Below are positions 16,450-24,159 of a DNA stretch of 64,000 nucleotides, piece after piece. The position numbers and the translations under genes are program-made. This DNA is from Sphingobium terrigena (lineage in GTDB: Bacteria; Pseudomonadota; Alphaproteobacteria; Sphingomonadales; Sphingomonadaceae): the NCBI RefSeq assembly GCF_003591655.1, contig NZ_QVRA01000006.1, positions 209,414-273,413 of the forward strand, written 5' to 3'. The notes under the pieces are model-generated. The model was not told where the DNA came from. It made no database searches and was given only the letters and a program-made list of their open reading frames with translations. Each line of letters starts with the position of its first letter. The stretch's first letter is position 1.

Positions 16450-17094
16450 ATGCACGGAACCGCCCGCATTCAGCAGCAGAAGAAAAAGAGCGCCAAATCC
16501 TTCTGGCTCAAGCAGCTGCATAGCTGGCACTGGATCAGCTCGGCCGTCAGCCTGATCGGCCTGCTGCTGTTCGCCTTCACCGGCATTACGCTCAACCATG
16601 CCGCCGATGTCGAAGGATCGCCCCAGACGATCGAGAAGAGCGCGACCCTGCCCGCCGACCTGCGCAGGCTGGTTACGCCTGACGATGCGCCCGACGCCAA
16701 AAAGCCGCTGCCTGCGCCGGTCGCGGCCTGGGTTGAAAAGGCGGTCGGCCAGCGCGGGACGGGAGAGGCGGAATGGACTGCTGACGAAATCTATCTGGCC
16801 CTGCCCCGCCCCGGCGGCGATGGCTGGGTCTCGATCGACCGGAATGACGGCGCGGTGACCAGCGAGGCGACCAGCCGGGGCTGGGTCAGCTACCTCAACG
16901 ATCTGCACAAGGGCCGCAATACCGGCACGGTGTGGAAGTGGTTTATCGACATCTTCTCGGTCGCCTGTTTCCTGTTCGCGCTGACCGGGCTGCTCCTGCT
17001 CCAGTTGCACGCCAAGAAGCGCCCCAGCACCTGGCCACTGGTCGCCATCGGCCTGGCCCTGCCAGCGGTGCTGGCCATCATCTTCATCCATTAA
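16450..17094 (+). CDS. PepSY-associated membrane protein
   Basis: A 214-residue inner-membrane protein of the PepSY_TM group. A basic start (QQQKKKSAKSFWLKQLHSWHW) precedes the first helix, SSAVSLIGLLLFAFTGITLNHA (about residues 34-55). A periplasmic loop with a PepSY-like region (YLALPRPGGDGWVSIDRNDGAV) follows, then LNDLHKGRNTGTVWKWFIDIFSVACFLFALTGLLLL and a last C-terminal helix. The histidines near the helices are typical of heme-binding, ferric-reductase-like PepSY proteins. It opens an operon with DUF2271, DUF4198 and ApbE genes behind a Fur-box-like site, so a role in reducing or releasing imported iron is inferred. The start at 16450 is preferred over 16384, which lies in the Fur-box region. 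Confidence 0.82.
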   Translation: MHGTARIQQQKKKSAKSFWLKQLHSWHWISSAVSLIGLLLFAFTGITLNHAADVEGSPQTIEKSATLPADLRRLVTPDDAPDAKKPLPAPVAAWVEKAVGQRGTGEAEWTADEIYLALPRPGGDGWVSIDRNDGAVTSEATSRGWVSYLNDLHKGRNTGTVWKWFIDIFSVACFLFALTGLLLLQLHAKKRPSTWPLVAIGLALPAVLAIIFIH

Positions 17095-17106
17095 GGGGAA
17101 TTTTCC

Positions 17107-17631
17107 ATGCAGATCAGCTATCGCCTGCTGCTGACCGGCACCGCCGCGCTGGGGACGATGGCGGCACCCGCCGTCGCGCAGACGCTCAACCTGTCAGTCG
17201 GCATCCCGCGCCTGTCGGTCGCCGAATATCACCGCCCCTATGTGGCGATCTGGGTCGAGAAGGAGGGGGCGACCCCGCGCACCCTGTCGGTCTGGTATGA
17301 TTATGACATGAAGAAGGGCGAAGGCACCAAATGGCTGCGCGACGTGCGGCAATGGTGGCGCGCGTCAGGGCGGACGATGAGCTTTCCGGCCGATGGCGTG
17401 ACGGGTGCGACCCGCGCACCGGGTGACAACAAGATTGCCTTCGTGGCGGGCAAGGGACCGCTCGGTACGCTCAGCCCCGGTAATTACACGCTGATCGTGG
17501 AAGCCGCGCGCGAAGTCGGTGGTCGCGAAGTCGTCCGCCTGCCCTTCGCCTGGCCGCCAAAGCCCGGCGCGAGCGTCAAGGCGCAGGGCAGCGCAGAATT
17601 GGGCGCCGTCGCCCTGAATTTCGGCAAATAA
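17107..17631 (+). CDS. DUF2271 protein with a flavinylation motif
   Basis: A 174-residue exported protein. The signal peptide is MQISYRLLLTGTAALGTMAAPAVAQ (cleavage after AVAQ). The mature part matches DUF2271 (IPRLSVAEYHRPYVAIWVEKEG, WLRDVRQWWRASGR). Residues 96-102 read DGVTGAT, which fits the D-x-x-(S/T)-G-A-(S/T) target of ApbE flavin transferases; Thr102 would carry the phosphoester-linked FMN. An ApbE gene is two genes downstream in the same operon, 975 bp away. I infer a periplasmic flavoprotein passing electrons between the PepSY membrane protein and an iron substrate. The gap to the preceding gene is 12 bp. Confidence 0.85.
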   Translation: MQISYRLLLTGTAALGTMAAPAVAQTLNLSVGIPRLSVAEYHRPYVAIWVEKEGATPRTLSVWYDYDMKKGEGTKWLRDVRQWWRASGRTMSFPADGVTGATRAPGDNKIAFVAGKGPLGTLSPGNYTLIVEAAREVGGREVVRLPFAWPPKPGASVKAQGSAELGAVALNFGK

Positions 17632-17640
17632 GGGGATAGG

Positions 17641-18528
17641 ATGATGAAAGCCAGACTGATGATCGCGGGCGCCTTGGCCGCCCTGATGCTGCCCGCCACC
17701 GCGCAGGCGCACCGCCAGTGGATGATGCCTTCCTCCACCACCCTGTCCGGCACCGAAAGCTGGATCACGGTCGATGCGGCGGTGTCCAACGACCTTTTCT
17801 ATTTCGAGCATGTGCCGATGCGGACTGACGGCATCGTCGTGACCCAGCCGGACGGCAGCACAGGCAAGATCGAAAATGCCGCGACCGGCAAATATCGCTC
17901 CACCTTCGACGTGCATCTGACCCAGCCCGGCACCTACCGTATCGGCAGCGCATCAACGAATGTGATGGGCAGCTATATGCTGAACGGCAAGCAGGAGCGG
18001 TTGCCGCGCGGCACGACCAAGGACAGACTGGCCAGTGTCATCCCCGCAGGCGCGACCGATGTGCAGGTGGCTGAAGCGTCCAACCGCAACGAGATTTTCG
18101 TGACGCTGGGCGCGCCCAGCACCGGCATATTCAAGCCGACCGGATCGGGCATCGAGCTGGTCCCGGTGACCCACCCCAATGATCTGGTATCGGGCGAAGC
18201 CGCGACCTTCCAGTTCCTGCTGGACGGCAAGCCTGCGGCGGGCCTGAAGGTCACCGTCATTCCCGGCGGCATCCGTTATCGCGATGCGCTGGGCCAGATG
18301 GATCTGGTTGCCGATCAGGATGGCAAGGTCGCGATCACCTGGCCGCAGCCGGGCATGTACTGGCTGAACGCCAGTGTCGGCGGCGGTCGTGAGGGCGGCG
18401 GAGGCGGTGGTGCTGGTGGTCCCGGTGCAGCGCCGGGCGCAGCGCCCGGACCACGCCCTGCCCGCCCGGCTGGTCCGCCGCAGCGGCGCGCGGCCTATGT
18501 CAGCACATTGGAAGTGCTGGCACCCTGA
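17641..18528 (+). CDS. DUF4198 periplasmic protein with Gly/Pro-rich tail
   Basis: A 295-residue protein. A signal peptide ending ALMLPATAQA precedes HRQWMMPSSTTLSG, the usual DUF4198 opening (His-Arg-Gln/His-Trp). Such proteins, of unknown activity, accompany TonB-dependent iron and nickel transport systems. The body has beta-sandwich-like sections (YRIGSASTNVMGSYMLNG, LDGKPAAGLKVTVIPGGIRYRD, ITWPQPGMYWLNASVGGG). The last 50 residues contain a Gly-rich run followed by Pro/Ala repeats, likely a flexible linker. It follows the DUF2271 gene by 9 bp in the Fur-controlled operon. An extra ATG immediately after the first makes the exact start uncertain by one codon. Confidence 0.8.
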   Translation: MMKARLMIAGALAALMLPATAQAHRQWMMPSSTTLSGTESWITVDAAVSNDLFYFEHVPMRTDGIVVTQPDGSTGKIENAATGKYRSTFDVHLTQPGTYRIGSASTNVMGSYMLNGKQERLPRGTTKDRLASVIPAGATDVQVAEASNRNEIFVTLGAPSTGIFKPTGSGIELVPVTHPNDLVSGEAATFQFLLDGKPAAGLKVTVIPGGIRYRDALGQMDLVADQDGKVAITWPQPGMYWLNASVGGGREGGGGGGAGGPGAAPGAAPGPRPARPAGPPQRRAAYVSTLEVLAP

Positions 18529-18605
18529 CCGCCGCCATCCGCATCGCGATCCCGCCCGACCTGTCGCCCGACCAGTTTGCCGGGCGGGCGCGGGCGGGTC
18601 GCGTT

Positions 18606-19496
18606 GTGACGCTGGGCGGGCCGACCATGGGGACCAGTTGGTCCGCGCATCTGGTCGATCCACCCGCCCATTGCCTCGCCGCGATCGAGGATGTGCTGGC
18701 CCGCATCATCGACCAGATGAGCAATTGGGAGGCGCAGTCCGCCATCAGCCGCTTCAACCGCGCACCGGTAGGGGAATGGATGACCCTGCCGCCGGACATG
18801 CTGACGGTGTTGCGGGCGGGGCTGGAGATGGCGCGACTGTCGGACGGCGCATTTGATCCGGCGATTGGCCATCTGGTCGATCAATGGGGTTTTGGTCCCG
18901 CCACCCTGCCCCGCCCTGCCCAGCTGCTTGACCGTTCACCATGGCAGACGATTGCGCTGGAGGGTGACAAGGCCTGCCGTCTCGCCGATGTCGCGCTTGA
19001 TTTTTCGGGCATTGCCAAGGGGTTTGCGGTCGATGCCGTTGCGGCGGAGCTACGCACACTGGGCGTTGCCAACTTCCTGATCGAAATCGGCGGCGAATTA
19101 CGTGGCGAAGGGGTGAAGCCCGACATGCAGCCATGGTGGGTCGATGTCGAGCCGCCCCCCGGCCTTGCCATTCCCATGCTGCGGATCGCATTATGTGGCC
19201 TGTCGGTCGCGACATCTGGCGACTATCGCCGCTTCCGCATGGAGGGCGAGGCCAGGCTGTCGCACAGCATAGACCCGGCGCGTGGCACGCCGATCGCGGC
19301 GGGGGTCGCGTCGGTCACCGTGTTGCATGACAGCGCGATGCAGGCCGACGCATGGGCGACCACGATCACTGTGCTGGGGGCGGACCAAGGCATGACGCTA
19401 GCTACCCGCCACGCCCTACCCGCCCGGCTGGTGCTGCGCACGGGGGATGGCGCGCAGGAATATATGACCCCCGTGCTGGCCGCGATGCTGGAATGA
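18606..19496 (+). CDS. apbE: FAD:protein FMN transferase
   Basis: ApbE attaches FMN from FAD to Ser/Thr of exported flavoproteins. Family marks are GGPTMGTSW near the start, ISRFNR, DGAFDPAIGHLVDQWGFGP, LDFSGIAKGFAVDAVAAEL, IEIGGELRGEG, GLSVATSGDYRRF, SIDPARGTPI and DAWATTITVLGA (Mg/FAD site). The length is 296 residues from GTG 18606. No canonical signal peptide is present. The reading frame continues upstream through an open stretch (18507-18605, reading IRIAIPPDLSPDQFAGR) that looks like homologous N-terminal protein, but it contains no ATG, GTG or TTG, so the real start may be a rare codon such as ATC or CTG. Its likely substrate is the DUF2271 protein of the same operon. Confidence 0.9.
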   Translation: MTLGGPTMGTSWSAHLVDPPAHCLAAIEDVLARIIDQMSNWEAQSAISRFNRAPVGEWMTLPPDMLTVLRAGLEMARLSDGAFDPAIGHLVDQWGFGPATLPRPAQLLDRSPWQTIALEGDKACRLADVALDFSGIAKGFAVDAVAAELRTLGVANFLIEIGGELRGEGVKPDMQPWWVDVEPPPGLAIPMLRIALCGLSVATSGDYRRFRMEGEARLSHSIDPARGTPIAAGVASVTVLHDSAMQADAWATTITVLGADQGMTLATRHALPARLVLRTGDGAQEYMTPVLAAMLE

Positions 19497-19505
19497 AGGG
19501 GTGGT

Positions 19506-19847
19506 GTGCGGGCGCAAGGCTGCTATGCGAGCCTGATGCAGAATCTGGCCGGGACCGTCTCCGTCGATGGGGACATATATGAATGGGAACTCCGGCGCGA
19601 GCCGCAATGGAGTGATGCCGAAGGCTGGAAGGGCATGACTGTCGCCCTGTCGCAGCAGGATTGCCAGCGCGGCGCGGTGCTGGAATTTCCGCCGCCCAAG
19701 CGTCTGCTCAAAGGCTTGCAGCGGGGCCGCCTCCAGATCAACGATGCCATTATCGCGAGAGGCATCCGCGCCGCCTTGCTGGCCGGATGGGAACCGGCAT
19801 CGCGCGGCAAGCCGATGGTGTTCACGGTTGATGCCGACGGCAATTAG
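19506..19847 (+). CDS. Small conserved-looking hypothetical protein at the end of the iron operon
   Basis: A 113-residue protein (or 103 from the ATG at 19536) that I do not recognise. It begins MQNLAGTVSVDGDIYEWELRREPQWSDAEGWKGMTVAL and has two cysteines early, one in QQDCQRGAV. There is no signal peptide or membrane segment. The hydrophilic beta-rich pattern and LKGLQRGRLQINDAIIARGIRAALLAGWEPASRGKPMVF resemble a small cytoplasmic protein kept in sphingomonads. It lies 9 bp after apbE and ends 4 bp before the convergent piuC stop. AAGGGG precedes the upstream GTG start at 19506. Confidence 0.65.
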   Translation: MRAQGCYASLMQNLAGTVSVDGDIYEWELRREPQWSDAEGWKGMTVALSQQDCQRGAVLEFPPPKRLLKGLQRGRLQINDAIIARGIRAALLAGWEPASRGKPMVFTVDADGN

Positions 19848-19850
19848 GCG

Positions 19851-20534
19851 TCAGCTTTCGGCCCAGCGGCGGAGCAGGTTGTGGTAGATGCCGGTCAGGC
19901 GGATGACTTCGCCATGCTGCTGCCCCAGCGTACCTCCCAGTTCCTGCACGCTGCGATCCAGGTCGAACAGTATCTGCCGGGCGGCATCGTCGCGGACCAT
20001 CGACTGGAGCCAGAAGAAGCTAGCCACCCGCCGCCCGCGCGTGACCGGTTCGACCCGGTGGAGGGAGGATGACGGGTAGAGGACCGCATGGCCCGCGGGC
20101 AGCTTGACGCTTTGCACCCCAAAATTGGTTTCGATCGTCAGTTCGCCGCCATCATAGGCGTCCGGCTGTTCCAGAAAGACGGTGATCGACAGGTCGGACC
20201 GGACGCGAAAGCCCGTCCCCGCCTGAATCCGCACCGCATTATCGACATGGACGCCGAATGCCTGCCCGCCCGCATAGCTGTTGAACAAGGGCGGGAATAT
20301 TTTGAGCGGAAGCGCGGCGGCGATGAACAGGGGCGATCGGCCCAGCGCGTCCAGCACCATCTGCCCGGCCTGTTTGGCGGCTTGTGCCTCCTCCGGCAAT
20401 TGCAGGTTGCGTTTGGCGAGCGCGGATTGCGGGCCGGAGGTGACATTTCCGTCGACCCATTCCGCGCCGTCGATCAGGGCGCGGATCGCGGCGACACCGG
20501 CAGCGTCGATCAGGTCGGGAATGGCAATGAGCAT
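19851..20534 (-). CDS. piuC: Fe(II)/2-oxoglutarate PKHD-type hydroxylase (PiuC/YbiX family)
   Basis: A 227-residue non-heme dioxygenase, the usual length for PiuC. The iron triad is His96 and Asp98 (GVHVDN) plus His159 ([10 protein letters not shown]). A downstream arginine (168/169 in RGRRV) is the expected 2-oxoglutarate ligand. [17 protein letters not shown] is the family signature. PiuC genes accompany TonB-dependent siderophore receptors, and here the gene is 15 bp downstream of tonB and followed upstream by such a receptor, all on the minus strand. Biochemical substrate unknown in the family; iron-uptake role assigned from context. Confidence 0.92.
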   Translation of the reverse strand: MLIAIPDLIDAAGVAAIRALIDGAEWVDGNVTSGPQSALAKRNLQLPEEAQAAKQAGQMVLDALGRSPLFIAAALPLKIFPPLFNSYAGGQAFGVHVDNAVRIQAGTGFRVRSDLSITVFLEQPDAYDGGELTIETNFGVQSVKLPAGHAVLYPSSSLHRVEPVTRGRRVASFFWLQSMVRDDAARQILFDLDRSVQELGGTLGQQHGEVIRLTGIYHNLLRRWAES

Positions 20535-20549
20535 GATTGGCGCCGCGTT

Positions 20550-21317
20550 TCAGGCCGCGTCGCTGCGCAGGACGAAGGGGATTTCGACCACGCCCTTGAC
20601 CCGCATCGGCTGACCATTGCGGATGACGGGCGACCAGCGCCACTTACGCACCGCGTCGCGCGCTGCCTCGTCCAGCCGGGCAAAGCCGCTGCTCTGGGAC
20701 ACGGTGATGCTGTCGACCGCGCCATCGACGCCCAGTGTCAGCGTCAGCACGACTGTCCCCTGCTCCCGCTTGCGGCGGCTTTCGATGGGGTAGCGCGGCG
20801 GTTTGCCCGCAATCATCTGGGCGCTAAGGTCGCCGCCCTGGATCAGGCTGGGCGGGGCTGGCGACACAGCGGCGGGTGACGGGGTGGGCGTTGCCGCGAC
20901 AGCGCGCTGCGGCGTTGGCACCGGCACCGGATCGGGCGTCGTCTGCACGGTCTGGACCGGCGGCACCGGCGTCTGGACGATCGGCGGCGGGGCGACGATT
21001 TCGGGGGTCGAGGGCGGCGGTGGCGGGGTTTCTGCCGATGGCGGTGGCGGGGGTGGCGAGAGGTTAACCACCGTCAACTTGGCCTCCTGCACGCGCTGGG
21101 CATGGCTGCGCATCTGGATCAGCGCGCCGATCAGCAGGATATGCAGGATCAGGATGGCTGCGATGACGGGGATGTTGGGACGTGATCGTGCGCCGTAGCG
21201 GCCGGGTGCGGGCTGTTGCGGCTGCGATCTGGCAATGTCGATGACGGACGGGCGAACATGATCATGCGTCAGGTCGGGCAGGAAATCGTCGGCTGGCCGA
21301 CTTGCAGCATGGAGCAT
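20550..21317 (-). CDS. tonB: TonB energy-transducing protein
   Basis: A 255-residue TonB. The single membrane anchor is about residues 49-68 (IPVIAAILILHILLIGALI). The periplasm-spanning section is rich in Pro (PPPPPPSAETPPPPPS and PVPVPTPQ). The C-terminal domain contains PPRYPIESRRKREQGTVVLTLTLGVDG and DAVRKWRWSPVIRNGQP. It transmits the proton-motive force to outer-membrane receptors, partnered by ExbB/ExbD, which are not in the window. It is the second gene of a receptor-tonB-piuC set. A Fur-box-like site lies 55 bp upstream of the start. Confidence 0.93.
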   Translation of the reverse strand: MLHAASRPADDFLPDLTHDHVRPSVIDIARSQPQQPAPGRYGARSRPNIPVIAAILILHILLIGALIQMRSHAQRVQEAKLTVVNLSPPPPPPSAETPPPPPSTPEIVAPPPIVQTPVPPVQTVQTTPDPVPVPTPQRAVAATPTPSPAAVSPAPPSLIQGGDLSAQMIAGKPPRYPIESRRKREQGTVVLTLTLGVDGAVDSITVSQSSGFARLDEAARDAVRKWRWSPVIRNGQPMRVKGVVEIPFVLRSDAA

Positions 21318-21371
21318 GGCAGCGCCTTCCTTCCCTTGACCCGATCACCGCCTCGATAACGCGAACCATAA

Positions 21372-21386
21372 TGCGAATCAATTGCG
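21372..21386 (-). promoter_or_regulatory. Fur-box-like site before tonB
   Basis: TGCGAATCAATTGCG has a perfect left half of the TGCGAAT-N-ATTCGCA palindrome. The minus strand reads CGCAATTGATTCGCA, in which GATTCGCA is exact. It lies between the receptor stop and tonB, implying an internal iron-regulated promoter. Confidence 0.55.
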
Positions 21387-21495
21387 TTATTTACTTAAGG
21401 GTGGGACGGGCGGCGATCCGAGGAGGATGGAGTGTATCGCCGCCCGTCCGCTACCCCCGGCAAGGGACAAATGCCGGGGGAAAGGGATTTGCAGG

Positions 21496-23796
21496 TTACA
21501 GCTTGTAGCCCAGGGTCAGCACCCAGGAGCGCCCCTCGCCGGGATTGGCCCAGCCATTGTTGCGGACGCTGGTATAATATTTTTCGTTGGTGAAGTTCTG
21601 GACGTTCAACTGGGCGCTGAACTTTTCCGTGATCGGGTAGGACAGCATGGCGCGGTGGACCAGATAATCGTCCGCCTTGTACATCGGTGCGCCGGTGACG
21701 TTGGCGAGATACCAGCTGCCCTGATAGGTCAGGCCGTAACCCAGCTCCAGACCGAAGGGGAGCTTGTAGGTGGTGAACAGGCTGCCCGAATGTTTCGGAT
21801 TGTTCGTCATCGGGTTGCCCGCCTGAGTATCCACCACGCCCGCCGCCTTCTGGACGTTGGAAATGCTCTGGATCACCTTAGTATCCAGATAGGTATAGTT
21901 GGCAAACACAGTCCAGCTATCCGTGATATTTCCCGATGCGCCCAGCGTAATGCCATCCACCCGGTTGCGCCCGTCATTGACCGGCAGCGTCCCGACGAGA
22001 ATGTCGTTGGTGGCGACGCGGTAATTGGTGCGCTCGTTACGGAACAGGGCAGCCGTCAGTTGCAACTTCGCATCGAACAGGTCGATTTTGCCGCCAATCT
22101 CGTAATTGACGGCCTGTTCGGGCTTCGCCTCGCACGGGTCGTTGAACATATTTGCTGCGGTTGCCAGGCCGCAGCCTGCACGGACGGTCGTGGCGGTCGG
22201 GTTCTTGCTGTTGCCATAGGCCACATAAAGGCTGGCATTCTCTGCTGGCTTGTAGACCAGACCGATACGGTAGGAGAAGAGATTGTCGGTTGCGTTCTGC
22301 GACACCCCGGTCGTGTAGGCACCGCCCGTTGCCGGGGTTGCGATCGTATCGGTGCGGAAGCGGGCGCGATTATGTTCGTAGCGGACGCCGCCATTGATTT
22401 CCAGCTGATCGACGATCTTGACCGCGGCGAAGGCATAAGCCGCGATGTTGAACAGGTCGCCATCCTGATGGCCGGAACGGATCGCGTTGACCGGGCCGGT
22501 ATAGATGCCGTTGGGGTTGCTGATGCTGATCGGGTCCAGCACAGGGTTGGGCAGCGCGCCGCCCGCATTGCGCAGGACATTGCCATTATCCAGCGCATAA
22601 TCTTCCTGCAACATCGACGTGCCGAGGACCAGCGAGTGGCCACCGGGAATCGTGAAGGTCAGGTCGAGCTGGTTATAGAGCGTGTCGTTGACCGAATTGC
22701 GGAAGCCACCGCGCGGTCCGCTGGGATAATAGGTGCCGGGGACCTGCCCGGCCGCGCAAGCGAGCCCCGTGGGGGTCTGGCCATTGGCAAGGCAGAAGGC
22801 GCCCTGCGGCGGATTGACGATCAGCTTCTGTTCGACCCGCTGCCAGCGCGACAGGTTGCGAACAGCCAGCAGGTCGCTGAAACGATGATCGAAAATGGCG
22901 GTGGCCTGATCGATCGTCTGATCCTGACGATCCAGATTTTTATAGCCATAATAGCCGCTGTAGATCGCACCGGGCAGCGGGCCGTCATAGAGCGCGTTCT
23001 TATAATAAGGCACGCCATAGAGCGGCGTATTCTTGTCCTCCTGATGCGTGTAAAGCAATGTCAGCGAGGTCGGGCCATCCACGCCGAACTTGACCGACGG
23101 GGCGACGCCCCAGCGCTCGTAGCGATCGACGTCGCGGGCCGGCACGTCATTTTCATGATACATGGCGTTGAGGCGCACGGCGATGAAGTCGGAGACGCGG
23201 ACATTGCTGTCGATGGTCGCGCGATAATAGTCGGACGTGCCGACGCCTGCCTGGACCAATGTTTCGTCATAGCCCTTGGGCCGCTTGGTCACGATGTTGA
23301 TATTGCCGCCGATCGAACCGGAGCCGCCGAACACGGAGTTGGAGCCGTTGGTGACTTCGATCTGTTCGACATTGAAAGGATCGGTGCGGCTATATTGCGC
23401 GCTGTCGCGGACGCCGTCGATGCTGATGTCGGTATTGGCGCTCTGGCCGCGCAGGTTGATGCTGTCGCCATAGCCGCCGCCACCTTCGCCCGCGCCGAAG
23501 GTGATGCCCGGAATGGTGGACAGCACATCGCGCAGGGTGAGCAGATTCTGCTTGCTGATAGTCTGGTTGCCGATGACCGTGATCGTCTGGGGCGTGTTCA
23601 GCAGGTCGCGGACATATTTGGGCGATTCCGCCTTCTCGACCTTGACGGTCGGCTCGTCGATCGCGGTGTCGGTGACGGTCATGCCGCCCAGCTTGGGTGC
23701 AGGGGCTTCCTGCTGGGCATGGGCCCCGGTCGCAAAGGCCATGGCGCCGACGCAGCCGAGAGCGAGGAAAGACGAACGCGACAGTGAGTTGGACAT
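21496..23796 (-). CDS. TonB-dependent siderophore receptor
   Basis: An outer-membrane receptor of 766 residues with a signal peptide ending TGAHAQ. The plug domain shows DLLNTPQTITVIGNQTISKQNLLTLRDVLSTIPGITFGAG, INLRGQSANTDISIDGVRD and VFGGSGSIGGNINIVTKRP; the barrel ends with GRSWVLTLGYKL, a C-terminal aromatic/Leu pair suited to BAM. The catecholate receptor family (Fiu/FhuE-like) is the best fit. Four cysteines occur in barrel loops (e.g. AFCLANGQTPTGLACAAG). The ATG at 23796 fits the signal peptide and has AAAGGGGA upstream. Two TTGCGAA copies, one in a Fur-box-like site, lie upstream. The ligand cannot be assigned. Confidence 0.93.
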   Translation of the reverse strand: MSNSLSRSSFLALGCVGAMAFATGAHAQQEAPAPKLGGMTVTDTAIDEPTVKVEKAESPKYVRDLLNTPQTITVIGNQTISKQNLLTLRDVLSTIPGITFGAGEGGGGYGDSINLRGQSANTDISIDGVRDSAQYSRTDPFNVEQIEVTNGSNSVFGGSGSIGGNINIVTKRPKGYDETLVQAGVGTSDYYRATIDSNVRVSDFIAVRLNAMYHENDVPARDVDRYERWGVAPSVKFGVDGPTSLTLLYTHQEDKNTPLYGVPYYKNALYDGPLPGAIYSGYYGYKNLDRQDQTIDQATAIFDHRFSDLLAVRNLSRWQRVEQKLIVNPPQGAFCLANGQTPTGLACAAGQVPGTYYPSGPRGGFRNSVNDTLYNQLDLTFTIPGGHSLVLGTSMLQEDYALDNGNVLRNAGGALPNPVLDPISISNPNGIYTGPVNAIRSGHQDGDLFNIAAYAFAAVKIVDQLEINGGVRYEHNRARFRTDTIATPATGGAYTTGVSQNATDNLFSYRIGLVYKPAENASLYVAYGNSKNPTATTVRAGCGLATAANMFNDPCEAKPEQAVNYEIGGKIDLFDAKLQLTAALFRNERTNYRVATNDILVGTLPVNDGRNRVDGITLGASGNITDSWTVFANYTYLDTKVIQSISNVQKAAGVVDTQAGNPMTNNPKHSGSLFTTYKLPFGLELGYGLTYQGSWYLANVTGAPMYKADDYLVHRAMLSYPITEKFSAQLNVQNFTNEKYYTSVRNNGWANPGEGRSWVLTLGYKL

Positions 23797-23862
23797 ATGC
23801 AGCAAATCCCCTTTGATGTTGGGGAAGCTGCTATTGCGAACCCTTCTCAGAGTCAACGCTAT

Positions 23863-23877
23863 TGCGAATAATTATTA
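23863..23877 (-). promoter_or_regulatory. Fur-box-like site before the siderophore receptor
   Basis: TGCGAATAATTATTA carries the exact left half TGCGAAT. The minus strand continues GATAATAATTATTCGCA, close to the classical GATAAT-type Fur box. The same 11-mer GCTATTGCGAA occurs at 23829-23839 and 23859-23869, 30 bp apart, so two sites on one face of the helix are possible. Confidence 0.6.
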
Positions 23878-24159
23878 TCTTTGTCGCAACCTGCCTGCGC
23901 AAAAAAGCCAGCAGCGGATCGCGCTGGCCAGATTGGGCGGATCGGGAGCGCCCATGCGGGCAAGGTCGATGCGGGCGATGAGGGCGTTGATCGGCAGGCC
24001 GTCACGCTGGGCGTGGTCGCGCAGCGCGTCCCAGAAAATCGGTTCCAGGCTGATCGCGGTCTGATGGCCCGCAATGGTCACGCTGCGCTTGACCGGCGGG
24101 GCGAAGGGCGACGCCAGGGGGCCGCCTTCCGGCCCGTCCATGGCGTCGCCCTTCATCAT
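23875..24159 (-). CDS. Ribbon-helix-helix domain protein
   Basis: A small DNA-binding-type protein of 94 residues. The segment PVKRSVTIAGHQTAISLEPIFWDALRDHAQRDGLPINALIARIDLAR matches the RHH_4 family (an arc-like beta strand, then two helices). It ends in LASAIRCWLFCAG, typical of alphaproteobacterial members. The ATG overlaps the phaB stop (TGATG), so it is translationally coupled to the acetoacetyl-CoA reductase; its target is unknown. TTG at 24162 in the same frame is less likely. The 3' end overlaps the Fur-box-like region of the siderophore receptor. Confidence 0.75.
   Translation of the reverse strand: MMKGDAMDGPEGGPLASPFAPPVKRSVTIAGHQTAISLEPIFWDALRDHAQRDGLPINALIARIDLARMGAPDPPNLASAIRCWLFCAGRLRQR

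Noticed and set aside
21382..23787. 801-codon plus-strand open frame
   Set aside because: It is the exact antisense shadow of the siderophore receptor gene; its Arg/Ala-rich translation has no fold signature, and the opposite strand has plug and barrel motifs.
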